Below, piece by piece: positions 14,216 to 25,161 of a DNA stretch of 64,000 nt. The notes under the pieces are model-generated. The model made no database searches. It saw nothing but the letters and a program-made list of their open reading frames with translations, and was not told the DNA's origin. Where the stretch lies: contig NC_079489.1 of assembly GCF_020520425.1 (NCBI RefSeq), positions 94,344,810-94,408,809 of the forward strand, in the 5' to 3' direction. This DNA comes from Spinacia oleracea. Lineage: Eukaryota > Streptophyta > Magnoliopsida > Caryophyllales > Amaranthaceae. How positions within the stretch are numbered: position 1 is the first letter of the stretch; each line of letters starts with the position of its first letter. The position numbers were made by a program, and so were the translations under genes.

Positions 14216-16598
14216 CTTATTATTATTATTACTATTGCATCAAATGCTAACAAAGTCAACCAAAGTAAAAAAACTAGTGGGGAGCCGAGATACAATCTGG
14301 CCCAAACTCCTTTAGCTATAGCAAAGCTTATCTCTGTGAAGATATGAGCAACAGCACGAGCCCTAATTTCTTGAGTCTGAGAGAACTTCTGAACTCGCTT
14401 CAGCAACGCAACAACATCCTTATCCAGTTCCCCCAGAGAAGAAAAATAGAAAAGATGAAAACCATACCCAATTGCCAAGCTGCTTGTTTCGTACTTGACC
14501 CGCTTTCGATTAGCCGCGTCAGTCATAACCCGTCCCGGAACAAAGCCAAACAACCCAAATTGTGTCAAAGGAGAAGATCTTAACAAGTTAACACACACAT
14601 CATGACCCCGATCCCAAGAACAGAATTACACGTCTGTAGGTCGGAGGGCTCCGTCCTTCCCTCCAGATAGTCCAATATCAACCCCTTTCCTTGCCGAGAT
14701 CCCAGACTAATAACAAACATCAACAAGGATATCCTGAACAACATTATGTCGATGTTTAATACCCATAATACCGGCATACGACACCGCTTAGTCACCGAAG
14801 ATATCCATGCCAAAACTCCTGGAGCAAGCAGAACACGGTGTCGAATAGAGAACAAAGGAACACCCAACCGGTAACACAACACACATCGTTAAGTCTTAGC
14901 ATTTATCGTCTTTCCCAAACCCAATATGGGGACCGCCCGAATCCAAGAAGAGGTGTGATCTCCCTGATGTGATGTCCACAACGCCGATTGTCGAGGAGAT
15001 AAATAAAAGGTGGATTCTGCAGATGCAATAACCTTTGTGAAATATATGTCTGCCAATTTCTTCATGAGTTTAAGGGCAGCAACCTCAATAGAATTACTCA
15101 AAATGTCAGACTCCACATTTCTATTAAATAGGCTCAACGCATCCTCAAAGGCTCGACCAAGACCAACAATGACAGCATGCCGTAAAAGCTTTGTATGCAA
15201 ACCAGCAGACTGCAACCGAGAAGCAAGAAAAGCACAATGACGAATAACACCTGCGGAATAAACACCCATCCCTCCAAACGCAAAAGGTAAAGTGGCAAGT
15301 CGCTACTATCATTCGCTAAACCCGGGCCCTGAAGTAGTAACAATACGCTCCAAGGAAGATCGAAGAGCCCCATCGAATGTGCGCTGAGCCGCCTCAAAAA
15401 TACAAGGAGGACAAGTAAGCAAAGCAAAGTAGAGTTTAGAAACTATGGTACATGGCCTTAGTAACAAAAACTCTAACTGAGGATCATCAAACATAGAAAC
15501 CTTAGCCATAAGAAAAATAGTCTTGGTCATCCTCTGCATTACAAACTAACCATTAAAAACGGAGCTGGAACTGGCGGGACCACTAAGAAACTTAACACCA
15601 TGCAAAGGTCGAGCAATATTAGGGGGGAAGACACCCACAAGCCTGTTTCGAGGGTCTTTAATAGGACAGAAAACTTCAGTTTTGTCCACGTTGAGGTGCA
15701 ACCGGAAACAAGGCCCTTCCTCCATAATCCACTACAGAACCTTCCCCACCACCAAGGTGTACCCAATAACATTACCATGATCCAAATACCAAGCCTGAAG
15801 AGAAACATCAAAATTGTCTCTAATATTACACACCAGGGGTTGTAAAACCAAAGCAAAAAGCAGAGGACCAAGGGGATCACCCTGCTGCACCCCTTGAGAC
15901 GACCATAAGGTGTTATTGGAGTAGAGTAACAGAATTCAACTCATCGCGAAATGGCCGGACAACGAAGAAAAACTTCACGTAACATTACCGCTCGATCAAC
16001 TAAATTGAAGGCATTCCAAAAATCCACTAACAACATTGGAAGAGCCACATCAGATCTAAGATCCTCAATAACCGATTCACAACATGAAGAATTTCCTCAC
16101 CACCTGCAGAAACCCCAACACCAACTTGAAGACCATCAAAATAACTTCCCAAAGATTGGCCAACCATAACAACACCGACCTTCAAAGCCAGACGCCGCCA
16201 AACAGTACCCACATCTATAGGACGAATACCACCACCAGGCTTGACAAGTGGTGTGAGAGGAGCACTGGTGATATACTCTCCCAAATCCATAGGACATTTT
16301 CCACCTAGAAAGATATTAACCACCCCAGAAATAGAGTCAACCAACTCATTTGAAACAGCCACAACAGCACCACTCAAGCAATCCATAAGGTCTTGAGCTC
16401 ACAAACCGTCCCTCCCATGTGATGTGCCACGTGGAAAACTCCTAATCCGGTCTTAAACAACAGAAAAAGTAGCGATGAGATGATGGTGATCAACAAGTAT
16501 ATCAAGCAAGGTCGGAGCTGGAAAAGAAGGGTGTTTTAACTGTACGTAAATCCGCAAGAGTAGCCTCATTATAAGGTGCAACGCCTATAAGTACCAAT
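14216..16598 (-). mobile_element. Non-LTR retrotransposon copy lacking its 5' end
   Basis: From 16598 to 14216 on the minus strand this copy holds the linker, the reverse transcriptase and the C-terminal endonuclease-like region. Examples are SGAVVAVSNELVDSISGVVN (about 16300-16370), GVQQGDPLGPL (about 15880) and LTQFGLFGFVPGR (about 14530). Box C (about 15775-15797) reads YLDH where YLDD is expected. Frameshifts are frequent. Compared with the copy at 9249-13258 it lacks the zinc-finger region, so it is 5'-truncated. Confidence 0.7.
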
Positions 16599-16599
16599 A

Positions 16600-16662
16600 T
16601 TATTATTTTTTTATTATTATTGTTATTATTATTATTTATTATTATTTTATTATTATTATTAT
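16600..16662. repeat. (ATT)n microsatellite
   Basis: An ATT-rich run with a few T insertions between two minus-strand retrotransposon pieces. It is the tail of the piece on its right. Confidence 0.85.
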
Positions 16663-17110
16663 AAGAAAATAAATCGTTTACACAAAGTTGGATGGGAGCT
16701 TAGCAACTAACTAAGCCCCGACACCTTTAATCAAGGCAAAACACAACTTTTGAAAAAGAAATGATCGAATGTTAGCATTTGCCTCATTATTCTTAGTAGC
16801 CCGTGTGACCCTAGATCAAGCAAAAGAGGATGCAAATATTTCTAAATCAATAAGCAAGTGCACGCTAATAGATGTCCAAAGGTCGAGTGAAAGATTCACA
16901 TGCAAAGCTTCGAGAACTATGAATTTTACACCCCTCTTCCCCCCACAACCATTCTTACCGCGTCCCCTCTCAATATTCAAATCCACCCTCAAGGATAGCT
17001 TCTCATGACACCACGAAGGTGCCGAAAAAGAATAGAATTTCAAGAGAGAAAAGAACGCTTCATGACAATCTTGGCATGACTAACTCTCTCCATAGGCTTG
17101 ACTTATTCCT
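16663..17110 (-). mobile_element. Divergent member of the same non-LTR family, 3' fragment
   Basis: The minus strand encodes a terminal motif KLCFALIKGVGA, a stop where Q is expected, then LVAKLPSNFV and a stop codon. This parallels the IGFAIDRGVGAQIVSRLPSNFL ending of the main family, but the rest is much diverged. It ends with an (ATT)n tail like the others. I take it as an older or different subfamily. Confidence 0.5.
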
Positions 17111-18002
17111 CCCTCCACCGACAATGACTCAACTCTCTAAGGTGAAAGGATGTGTAGGGTGTAATGTTAGGCTAGGGTAAAGGGTGTGGAAAAAATTGGG
17201 ATTTGGAGCTAAAACCTAAAGTGAAGCATCAAAATGAACTTAACTCAAGAAAATAGGACCAAAATCAAACTATACCACTTATTTGGGGTTCCCCCAAGCT
17301 TATTCAACAAACAAAACCAAACTAAACATCTTTTTCACTTTTCTCTTTTTTGTGTTTCAAGTGAAACTTTTCTATCTGCCTTATTTTTCTCTATTTTTGA
17401 GTTGCTTCACTATTTTAATTTCTATATATCACATATCAATTTTTTGGTTTGCTTCACTATTTTAACTTCTGTCATATATTGCTAATTCAAGTTTTTCCAT
17501 GTCAATTTCTAATCCACTCAACTCAAAGCCACCAAATTTGACTTTTTTGTTTGCCTCAATTTTTTGGGTAACTTTTTGGGTTGCTTCACTATTTTAATTG
17601 GTTTGCTTCACTATTTTAATTTCTGTCATACATTACTAATTCAAGTTTTTCCATGTCAATTTCTAATGTCATCATCTGCCTTTAAGTTTTCCATGTTATA
17701 CTGCATTCTTAATACAAAAAGAAAATTGAATGGGTCTTTTTAGTTTCTTTGTTTCGGTGTATACTGCTTACAGAGTATTTGCTATTTCATTTATTTTAGT
17801 TTTCGATTGTAGATAATCGGTTGTTGGGACGATAATTAGAAAAGTGGTGAACTTCTTCTTCTATGTTGTTACTACTCTAGGTATTATCTATTTCTTTCTA
17901 ATTTTTCTGCGGTATTTCTCTTGAATTACTTTGTACTTTTCTGATTGCATAGTTTTAAATTTGCAGTTTTTGATTGTCAATAGTTCGTTGTTGGGACGAT
18001 AG
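17111..18002. other. Intergenic or intronic DNA with a 154-bp-spaced direct repeat
   Basis: No gene is recognised. A 70-bp block starting TTGGTTTGCTTCACTATTTT occurs at 17444-17513 and 17598-17667 with about three differences. TTGTTGGGACGATA also recurs at 17822 and 17988. These look like local duplications in an AT-rich intron upstream of the IQD-like exon. Confidence 0.55.
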
Positions 18003-18432
18003 TTGAAGCAACTGGTGCTTGAAGCGAGTATACAGAGCAAGCATGAGGCTGATATGCGAAGAGAGAGAGCATTATCTTACGCATTCACTCATCAGGTATT
18101 ATATTTGTATTTAACATATATCACTCTCTGTCTGTCTCGCTGTTTGGATGTTAACTTTTCTCTTAATAATAAACTTTGTGTGGGAAGATTAATTTGTAGG
18201 AACTGGTGCTTTTGTGCAGAAACTAGAAAGCCCTCCACATTAAATATTAAAAATTAAGGAAATTACATTGATGCATAGACTTGTGGATATTAATGTTGTT
18301 TTGTTTAAAATTTGCGCTTAGCTAAAAGCATGTTGAATTGCAATTTCTTGCTTGAGGCCTTATTCTACTTTCTTTTCCTTTGTAATTTTTTTGGTTGTTG
18401 TTCAGTTGTGGGAGAACCACACGATGGATTAG
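18003..18432 (+). pseudogene. IQ-domain (IQD) protein fragment, two short exons
   Basis: Exon-like 18003-18095 reads LEASIQSKHEADMRRERALS then YAFTHQ and is followed by a GT donor. After a 310-bp intron, 18406-18432 continues in phase 0 with LWENHTMD and a stop. The RRERALSYAFTHQLW string is typical of the segment after the IQ motifs in plant IQD calmodulin-binding proteins, where it is followed by a long C-terminal region. That region is missing because of the early stop, and no IQ motif is seen just upstream. I treat it as a gene relic. Identification rests on a short motif. Confidence 0.45.
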
Positions 18433-18778
18433 CATTAGGAAGCAGTAGGAAGTAAGCGATTATAATGCATCACTCTTTGCAAGATATTTTCGCTTGGTAA
18501 TCTTTTTGGTGATATTGTGGAAATAGAAAGCTGGCCCTCAACTTCTTCCACATGGGATATATTGTAAATATAACTCAAAGCGTAATCTTTCTAATTGATT
18601 AATGTTGTATATAATACAAGATATTCTACTCTAACTCAACTCTAATATCATAACTCTACATATATTAGGATACTATTAGTATTAGTAGTATGGTACTACT
18701 ATAACTCTATCTTTTTTTCTTTTTTTAAGGGTACTATAACTCTATCTTAACATATAGTATATATATATATATACAATG
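18433..18778. other. AT-rich DNA, nothing recognised
   Basis: Flank between the IQD-like relic and the solo LTR. It ends in a short (TA)n run just before the LTR. No coding or RNA feature is seen. Confidence 0.5.
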
Positions 18779-19295
18779 TGTTGGGGTTAGAAGCGCAAGC
18801 GGAAGCAAATGAAGAGATTGAGAAAATAGACAAGATAAAGAAAAAGAGATACACACAAACTAACGTGGGAAAAACCTTCAAAAGAGGTAAACAACCCACA
18901 AACGACGAACACTAATTATCCAATATATAAAAAGGGTACCACAAACGACAAACACTAATTATCCAATATATAAAGGGGGGGTATGAGAGTACAACCCCGA
19001 AGGGTACAAGATTATGGTATGACTCTCGAAGTTATATTATGGAGTATGGTGATGTGTTGTGTATTTATTTGATATTGTGTGTTAGTGATACAAAAGAGAG
19101 TATAATGGGTATTTATACTACAAGGGATAGCCTTGTCCTTGGAGCCCAAGTATTACAACCTTGGAGGCCAAGGGTCTTTAAGCCTTGGAGACCAAGTATT
19201 ACATACTTGGAGGCCAAGGGTCTTCAAGCCTTGGAGACCAAGTAAATAATTAAATATTACTTGTAGTAATTAAAATTTGTGACATATACACAACA
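18779..19295 (+). mobile_element. Solo LTR with 5-bp target duplication CAATG
   Basis: A 517-bp block starts TGTTGGGG and ends CACAACA (TG...CA) and is flanked by CAATG at 18774-18778 and 19296-19300. It has no internal region, so it is most simply a solo LTR left by recombination. Inside are a duplicated block (AACACTAATTATCCAATATA at about 18909 and 18951) and repeats around CTTGGAGGCCAAGGGTCTT. Strand is arbitrary. Confidence 0.8.
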
Positions 19296-20211
19296 CAATG
19301 GCATTATCAGGAAATTTGGTGGCATTGTTTTTCGTTCTTATGTCATAAAGCAAAAACGATGAAAGATTATATTTTCTATTTTGTTGGGATTGTTGCTTGG
19401 ATTCAGATTTGATTATGAGCTGGAATTAGGTTTGGTTGGTCAGAGTTGGAATTTAGAATATATGTTTATCATGGACTGTAGCATATGATATGCTTGTCTA
19501 AGACTACAGGGAAGTCCTTACAACCATCAATTCCTTTTCCAAAAATAAACAATCAATTCAAGTATAGGAATCGTATTGAAGTTTTACATCGATCGATTCG
19601 AGTCCTTAACTGTGGGTTGTTTGCAGTTCAAGTATATTTAGTAGGAAGTATTACTAAAGGTTCCATTCCAATCCAATTTCTCCAGCCCAATCTTATATGA
19701 AACCAATTAACACCAACCCATGTACGATGCAGTAATGTCAGTGTTAACATTAGAGAAAGACTAGAGGCAAAAAAAAAATAGAAAGATATCATAAGCAAGA
19801 AATATGAACTATTTTAGTTGCGCTTTTAATTAGAAATTGTAGCTTTTATCATTGTTTCATAGCCACTCTATTTGCCATGTACTATGTACTACTTATTTTA
19901 TAATAATAATCAACATCAATAGAGTCAATCTGTCATGTACTACTTATTTTTGTAATCAATATCAATATAGAGTCGATCCATCATGTAGTACTTAATTTAT
20001 CATATAGGATATCAATATAAAGTTTCCTTATTTTCTGATTTGACGATCGTAACCAGGAAGGGATTCTAACATTTTAATATCCCGTGCTAATGAACCCTTA
20101 ATTAGTGCTTTTTATGGACTCTAACTATAAAAATGTCATCACTGATTTTGAGATTGATGAAAGTATACCTGTTTTTTAACATGTTACTACTTTATGTATA
20201 TTTGCAAATAG
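19296..20211. other. AT-rich DNA, possible intron of the HSP20-like pseudogene
   Basis: An open stretch at about 19485-19700 (RIEVLHRSIRVLNCGLFAVQ) could be an exon remnant but I do not recognise it. The rest, with repeated CATGTACTACTTATTTT words near 19880-19990, shows no feature. Confidence 0.35.
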
Positions 20212-21040
20212 TTGGACTGGCAAATGCAATGATGAAACACTACAAGAGTATGGACGGATTGGAGGATGTTGTTGACATTGTCGGTACCTGTAAATATCTC
20301 TACATGTGCCTCTATATTGGTCGCTGCTTGTGGTGCCAAAGTAGCCCAGGTTGTAGCTCTGTCTTTGTTTCCCAATTGGTGTGTTGTGTGTGGGGCGGCG
20401 GGGTTTTAATGTCAAATTGAATCTGAATATCCGCTAATTATGTACAAATTACAGGGGCTTGTCTAATCCGCAGTGTGTTCATGGTATTGAATGTCAGTTG
20501 GCTCACCTAATTTTACAGGCTTAGATGAATGTGAGAGGAAAAGGTGGTTGGAGCTTACAGGGCGAGATACAAAATTCTCAATACCTGAGGAAGCAAGTGA
20601 TTTTGGTTCTTGGAGGAATCTTCCACCAATGGAGTTTGAGCTAGAACTCCCTAATGTTTTGACAAAGGGTACTCAAAGAAAGGTGATTCCTGATACATGA
20701 CTGAATTTTCAACTCAGACATTGAGGAATGGTCTCAGGAACGGGGTGGATCTCTCTCATGTTGCTAAGAAACAAAAGAAAGACTTTTACTCTAATGGTTG
20801 CATTGACAATGGCTTTCTACAAATTAACTCACATTCTACAATATGGTCTAATGAGCTTAGCGGTGTGATGAAGAATGTCTATGTTCCTGTCACAGCTGCA
20901 AAAAGTATATACAATGATGAAAAGGGGTTCTTGATTATTGTTAGCCTACTCTTTGCTGATCCTCAAAGGATGAGAGTTACATGAAATGGTAAAAGTAGCT
21001 TGTGTTAGCACAGCTTGCTCACCCCTGTGTGTGACTTTTG
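20212..21040 (+). pseudogene. HSP20-like chaperone family pseudogene
   Basis: Exon 20212-20283 reads VGLANAMMKHYKSMDGLEDV and joins in phase to the exon starting 20519 (GLDECERKRWLELTGRD, EEASDFGSWRNLPPMEFELE). The frame then runs through GLRNGVDLSHVAKKQKKDF and AAKSIYNDEKGFLIIVSLLF. This order matches a plant family of long proteins with a C-terminal alpha-crystallin/HSP20-like domain (Arabidopsis At1g20870/At1g54850 type, from memory). There are two in-frame premature stops: TGA at 20698-20700, just before LNFSTQTLRNG, and TGA at 20982-20984, where the family has Trp. After the second stop a shifted piece KVACVSTACSP still resembles the domain. The end of the domain is absent. Confidence 0.65.
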
Positions 21041-21050
21041 GATGGTTAAG

Positions 21051-21124
21051 AATGTACATATTGAACAATGCACATTATCAATTATAATATAGGATTATTG
21101 TTAGCATTGTTCAATATGTACATT
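21051..21124. repeat. Perfect 21-bp inverted repeat (hairpin)
   Basis: AATGTACATATTGAACAATGC at 21051-21071 (21 bp including its last base) is exactly complementary to 21104-21124, with a 32-base AT-rich loop. The hairpin is flanked by near-identical direct copies of GACTTTTGGATGGTTAAGAA (about 21032 and 21148). Confidence 0.85.
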
Positions 21125-21167
21125 TGTTTTGTTTCTTGACAAGGTTGACTTTTGGGATAGTTAAGAA

Positions 21168-21193
21168 CTAGTATGATACCCGTGCGATGCACG
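21168..21193 (-). other. Helitron 3' terminus: hairpin plus CTAG
   Basis: On the minus strand the hairpin CGTGCATCGCACG (21181-21193) is followed after 9 bases by CTAG (21168-21171). The next flanking base is T, as expected for insertion between A and T. This is the standard end structure of plant Helitrons. Confidence 0.85.
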
Positions 21194-22059
21194 ACTTACG
21201 AAATCTTATTATTAAACTTGCACTACTCTTGAACAATTAGGATTTATTAACAAACTCGTCGTGATATAAAATTTATAGTCATAAACTTAGTACATAACAC
21301 ATACCTTATACGGTAAATAAAATGAAATCTAATAACAAAGAAGCTAAATGTCTTTTTGGACAGAAAATGATACTTCGTACAACACATTTATTATTCCGTA
21401 TCATATTGGATCACCTTCATATAATATATACGTAGTAGAATAATTTCATAATGTTAAAATAAGAAGTGGAGATATAATCAAATAAATAAAAGTGAAAATA
21501 TATTGAATATTAAAATAAACAAAGTGGAAATATATTGAATATAAAAATAAAAAAAGTCAACCATGTTTTACCAATTAGTCATTGTTATTATTACCAAGTA
21601 ATATAACTTACCGTATTATCATTTCATTATTTTATTTTTTAAAAAAAAAGAAAAATAAAGAAGGGAAAGTGGATACTTTGTTTACCACCGACAACTTTGT
21701 TTATACTACTTAATCAACTACCATTATTGTAATAATAATAATAATCCCGTCAAAAATAAAATAAAATAATAATAATGTCTTAAAAATTAGAAAGTGGCTA
21801 CTACTTGTAGCCCCAACATCGGCTCCTCGGCTCCTCCGCCCTTAACTTTCTAGATGCATCCTATCTTCTACAACTCCATAAGTTATCAATATCCATCCAC
21901 AAACCATGATTTCATCATTTTGCAAGAATTTTTATTGCTTAAACCTAGATTTCATCATTTTAATATCCATATCATCCCAGCTTCACAAAATAATCGATGC
22001 CGAAGTTAGACCCAAATCAATTCAAATAGGAGAGAGAGTGTAGCTTAAATCAATCGACA

Positions 22060-22179
22060 ATGGCGGTAATAGCTGGGTCTATTTTCGACACGGAGAAGTT
22101 AAAAGTGAATTGTCCTTCCTACTTTAAAATCGGTGCATGCAGACATGGCGACCAATGTTCCAGGCTTCACACAAAATAA
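22060..22179 (+). pseudogene. Captured U2AF35 5' exon with CCCH zinc finger
   Basis: An ATG at 22060 opens 39 codons that match the N-terminus of the small subunit of U2 snRNP auxiliary factor: SIFDTEK, then the first zinc finger [20 protein letters not shown]. Its spacing C-x8-C-x5-C-x3-H is intact. In the host, U2AF35 recognises the AG at the 3' splice site; the RNA-recognition domain and second finger are absent here, and the frame stops directly after LHTK. It lies inside the Helitron between the helicase gene and the 3' terminus, in opposite orientation, and is preceded by a 5'-UTR-like GAGAGAGAG stretch. It is most likely a captured gene fragment. Confidence 0.75.
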
Positions 22180-22370
22180 TCGATGCTGAATTTGATTGAA
22201 GATCAGTGAAGTAATTCTTGATCAAATCAATTATTTAATTGTTCTTTACTTTCAATATGTTAATTGTTGATTGAAATTGTTGTTTTAGGGGGAGATCTTG
22301 TCCGTTTTTTCTTGTTGCCGTGAAAAGTAAGCCGTGCGCAGTCGTAGCCAGTCAGCCAACCAGCCAGCCA

Positions 22371-22419
22371 GGTGACCAAGTTGCTCACATCAATCTCAAA
22401 GTCCAAGGGTCAGGGTCAG
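22371..22419 (+). pseudogene. Captured SUMO first-exon fragment
   Basis: The frame reads GDQVAHINLKVQG and ends at GGTCAG just before a GT donor. AHINLKV is the highly conserved start of plant SUMO, whose first intron lies after the KVKGQ that follows. Here the GGTCAG before the donor is duplicated and the frame has slipped by one base, so the exon is damaged. Only this short exon end is seen; the ubiquitin fold and the diglycine tail are absent. It lies 190 bp after the U2AF35 piece in the same orientation, inside the Helitron. Confidence 0.5.
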
Positions 22420-23120
22420 GTAATTTCCAAACAATTCTTTATTTGCATGATGGAGTTGCTAAATTTAAAAGAAATAACGTGAATTTTGTGTAAATAGTTA
22501 AATTTGAATTTTGAAATGTTGAGTTTGAAGTTTTGCACAGGTCCAAGAACTTGCGTATTCGATCTATATATTTTACTTATTTGAAATACGCATATTGCTA
22601 ATTATGTTTATGGTCTAGTTTTTTGAAATACCGCTAGTTTGAATTATTTTTGAAATACCCATAAATAATTGTATGTGTATATCAATGTAGTACCTATTTA
22701 TGTTTATCAGTTTGTATGTATCGTAAAAAGCAATAGACAATAATTTAGTAAATAAGACAATGAATGCTAAATTTGCTAGATAATTTTAAGTCTTGCAATC
22801 TATTATCTTTATCGCAATGGTAAAAGAAACTGTCAAAAATAAAAATGTCATGGTCTTTAACAAAACATAATATTAGAACAACCCACTTTCATAACCAAAA
22901 AAAATAAAAAATAAAGAGTTATCCATTGTTATCACTCCTTTGGGAACGTTCTTGACTTCTTGTAATTGCAAGAAAAGATACTTCATTTGATTCAAGCCAT
23001 TGAGTAATGCACTACACATGTGAACATAAATGTAAATATTTGTGATATTATGGTCGTATCAATATATTTAGCAGAGAATGAAACAACCGTAAACATAATT
23101 ATGAATGAAGCAATACCTTG

Positions 23121-24680
23121 TCATGGTAAATTTTGAAAGACTTCTTTGTATACTACGTTGTTTGTAGTATTATAAACCTGATTGTCCTTGTCACATATTA
23201 GAACCTTCAAACCTTTCTTGCTTGTAACTCGCGAGATTGCAACATAAAGTTGTCCATGGCTAAAAACGGGCTTAGGTAGATACAAACCAACATGTGAAAG
23301 CGATTGTCCTTGGCTTTTATTTATTGTCATAGAGAAACAAACTACCTACGGAAATTGCCTTCGTTGAAACTTGATCGGCAAATTGTTGTCAGTATCCGAT
23401 GGACTCAAGACCATTCTTGGTATGAATACTTTATGTCCAATGTTACTACCTGAAATGATTTTAGCTTCAACAATATAGTTTCCTAGCTGAGTTATCACCA
23501 ACCTGGTACCATTGCATAAGCTAGATGACTGATTAATATTTCTGAGAAGCATAACAGGAACACCAACTTTCAATCTTATCCGATGATTAGGTAAGCCAGA
23601 ACATCTAATGGAATTAAGGAACTCAACTGGATACATGTCTTCCATTCCCATAATTGCGTCTGCCTGATCAACGGTGTCAGAACTTAGGTACTCTTTCTCT
23701 TCTCCTGGCATTAAGGATAGCAAGTAATCATTTATAGCTTCTACATTATCATGATTCGGGGCAAGAGTTGCTCTTTCCTGAAAGTACTTTGGATCCCATA
23801 AATTCTGAAGAATAGATGGATAAGTACTATCTACAATAGCTTTCACTGGATTGATTGCTTCCTTTATCAGGTTGTCATCATGAATTTCTATGGTACCTTC
23901 ACCATCATTTGGCTCTCCGACCTTACCATCTCCAATTTTCAATATCCACTCTGAAAATTCTCTTATTTCATTATTGTTTGAATCTGATTGTCCAACTTGA
24001 AGCCTCATGTTTCTTGTCAACTTTAAGACCTCACAAAAGTTCCACAGATAAGATGAGTTGATTGTGGAAAAAACAATATCTTGTCTACTTCCCTTCGGAA
24101 TAACCGGAAGGATTTGTCGGAAATCTCCTCCAAAGACGATTACCTTACCCCCAAAGGGTTTATCTGAGGGTCTTAGAACATCCCTTAAGCTTCTGTCTAG
24201 AGCTTCAAAGCAGAACTTATTAATCATAGGAGCTTCATCCCAAATGATAAGACTTGTCTTCATTAAAAGCTCAGCCAAATCACTGCCCGGTTTTATATTA
24301 CATGTTGAGTCTTCTGTTACACTCAAAGGAATTTTAAACCTAGAATGGGCCGTTCTCCCTCTCGGAAGGAGAAGTGATGCAATTCCACTTGAAGCAACGG
24401 GTAGCACAATTTCTCCTTTAGACCTTATAGCAGCACAAAGAGTTCTCCAAATAAAATTTTTTCCTGTGCCTCCATATCCATATATGAAAAAAACACCCCC
24501 TTCACATCTTTCCACCGCACCCATGATTTTGTTGTACACTTCTTTTTGTTCATCGGTGAGACTTGAGAAAAGCTTTTCATGCTCTTGATGTAATGCTGCT
24601 TTATCATATTGCAATTCATCTTGGATCAACTTGTTTCTCCCCTCTGACATGATCATGACATGATCATATCATCTGGAAAC
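23121..24680 (-). pseudogene. Helitron helicase (PIF1-like), C-terminal part of the transposase
   Basis: The minus strand encodes a PIF1-type superfamily 1 helicase that ends the Helitron Rep-Hel protein. From N to C it shows SLTDEQKEVYNKIM, Walker A FIYGYGGTGKN, Walker B LIIWDEAPM, VFGGDFRQILPV, RLKVGVPVMLLRN, then after a stop [19 protein letters not shown] and [20 protein letters not shown]. The Walker A Thr of the usual GKT is Asn (about 24455-24475). An in-frame TAG at 23346-23348 interrupts the conserved run before the TINKSQGQS motif. It is clearly inactive. Confidence 0.85.
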
Positions 24681-25161
24681 GGTATCATCGGAAAATTTCT
24701 AAGTGTGTTGCCATTACTTCTCAAAAAAAATTCGATTTCAGATAGAGTGTAATTCTTTAGTTGGTCATCTGATAACTCCAAGTCTGCACAAAGTGTAAAG
24801 TATACATATTAAGACAAAAATAGTATATAGATGGTTTACAAAAAAAAGTCAAAAATAGTATATAAAAATTCTATATAGATATTTGATGGTCTTATTATAT
24901 GTATTATTTGTATTTTATATAAACATAGTATACAGATTAATACAAAAATAGTAGTATACAAATAAGACTTGTGTCTTAATAATTAAAATAGTATTTATGT
25001 TACGTGACCATACTCTTTATAAGCTAGATTTGTATATAATATATTTTCTTTGGTAAAATAGTATTTATTTTATCTAATTATACTTTTTTTAGTTTCTACT
25101 AAAACGGGTGCTATGTATTCTATAACTTCAGATAAATAAAATAATATATACATTAGAATTT

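Noticed and set aside
23855-24588. Plus-strand frames opposite the Helitron helicase
   Set aside because: Shadow frames of the minus-strand PIF1-like coding region.
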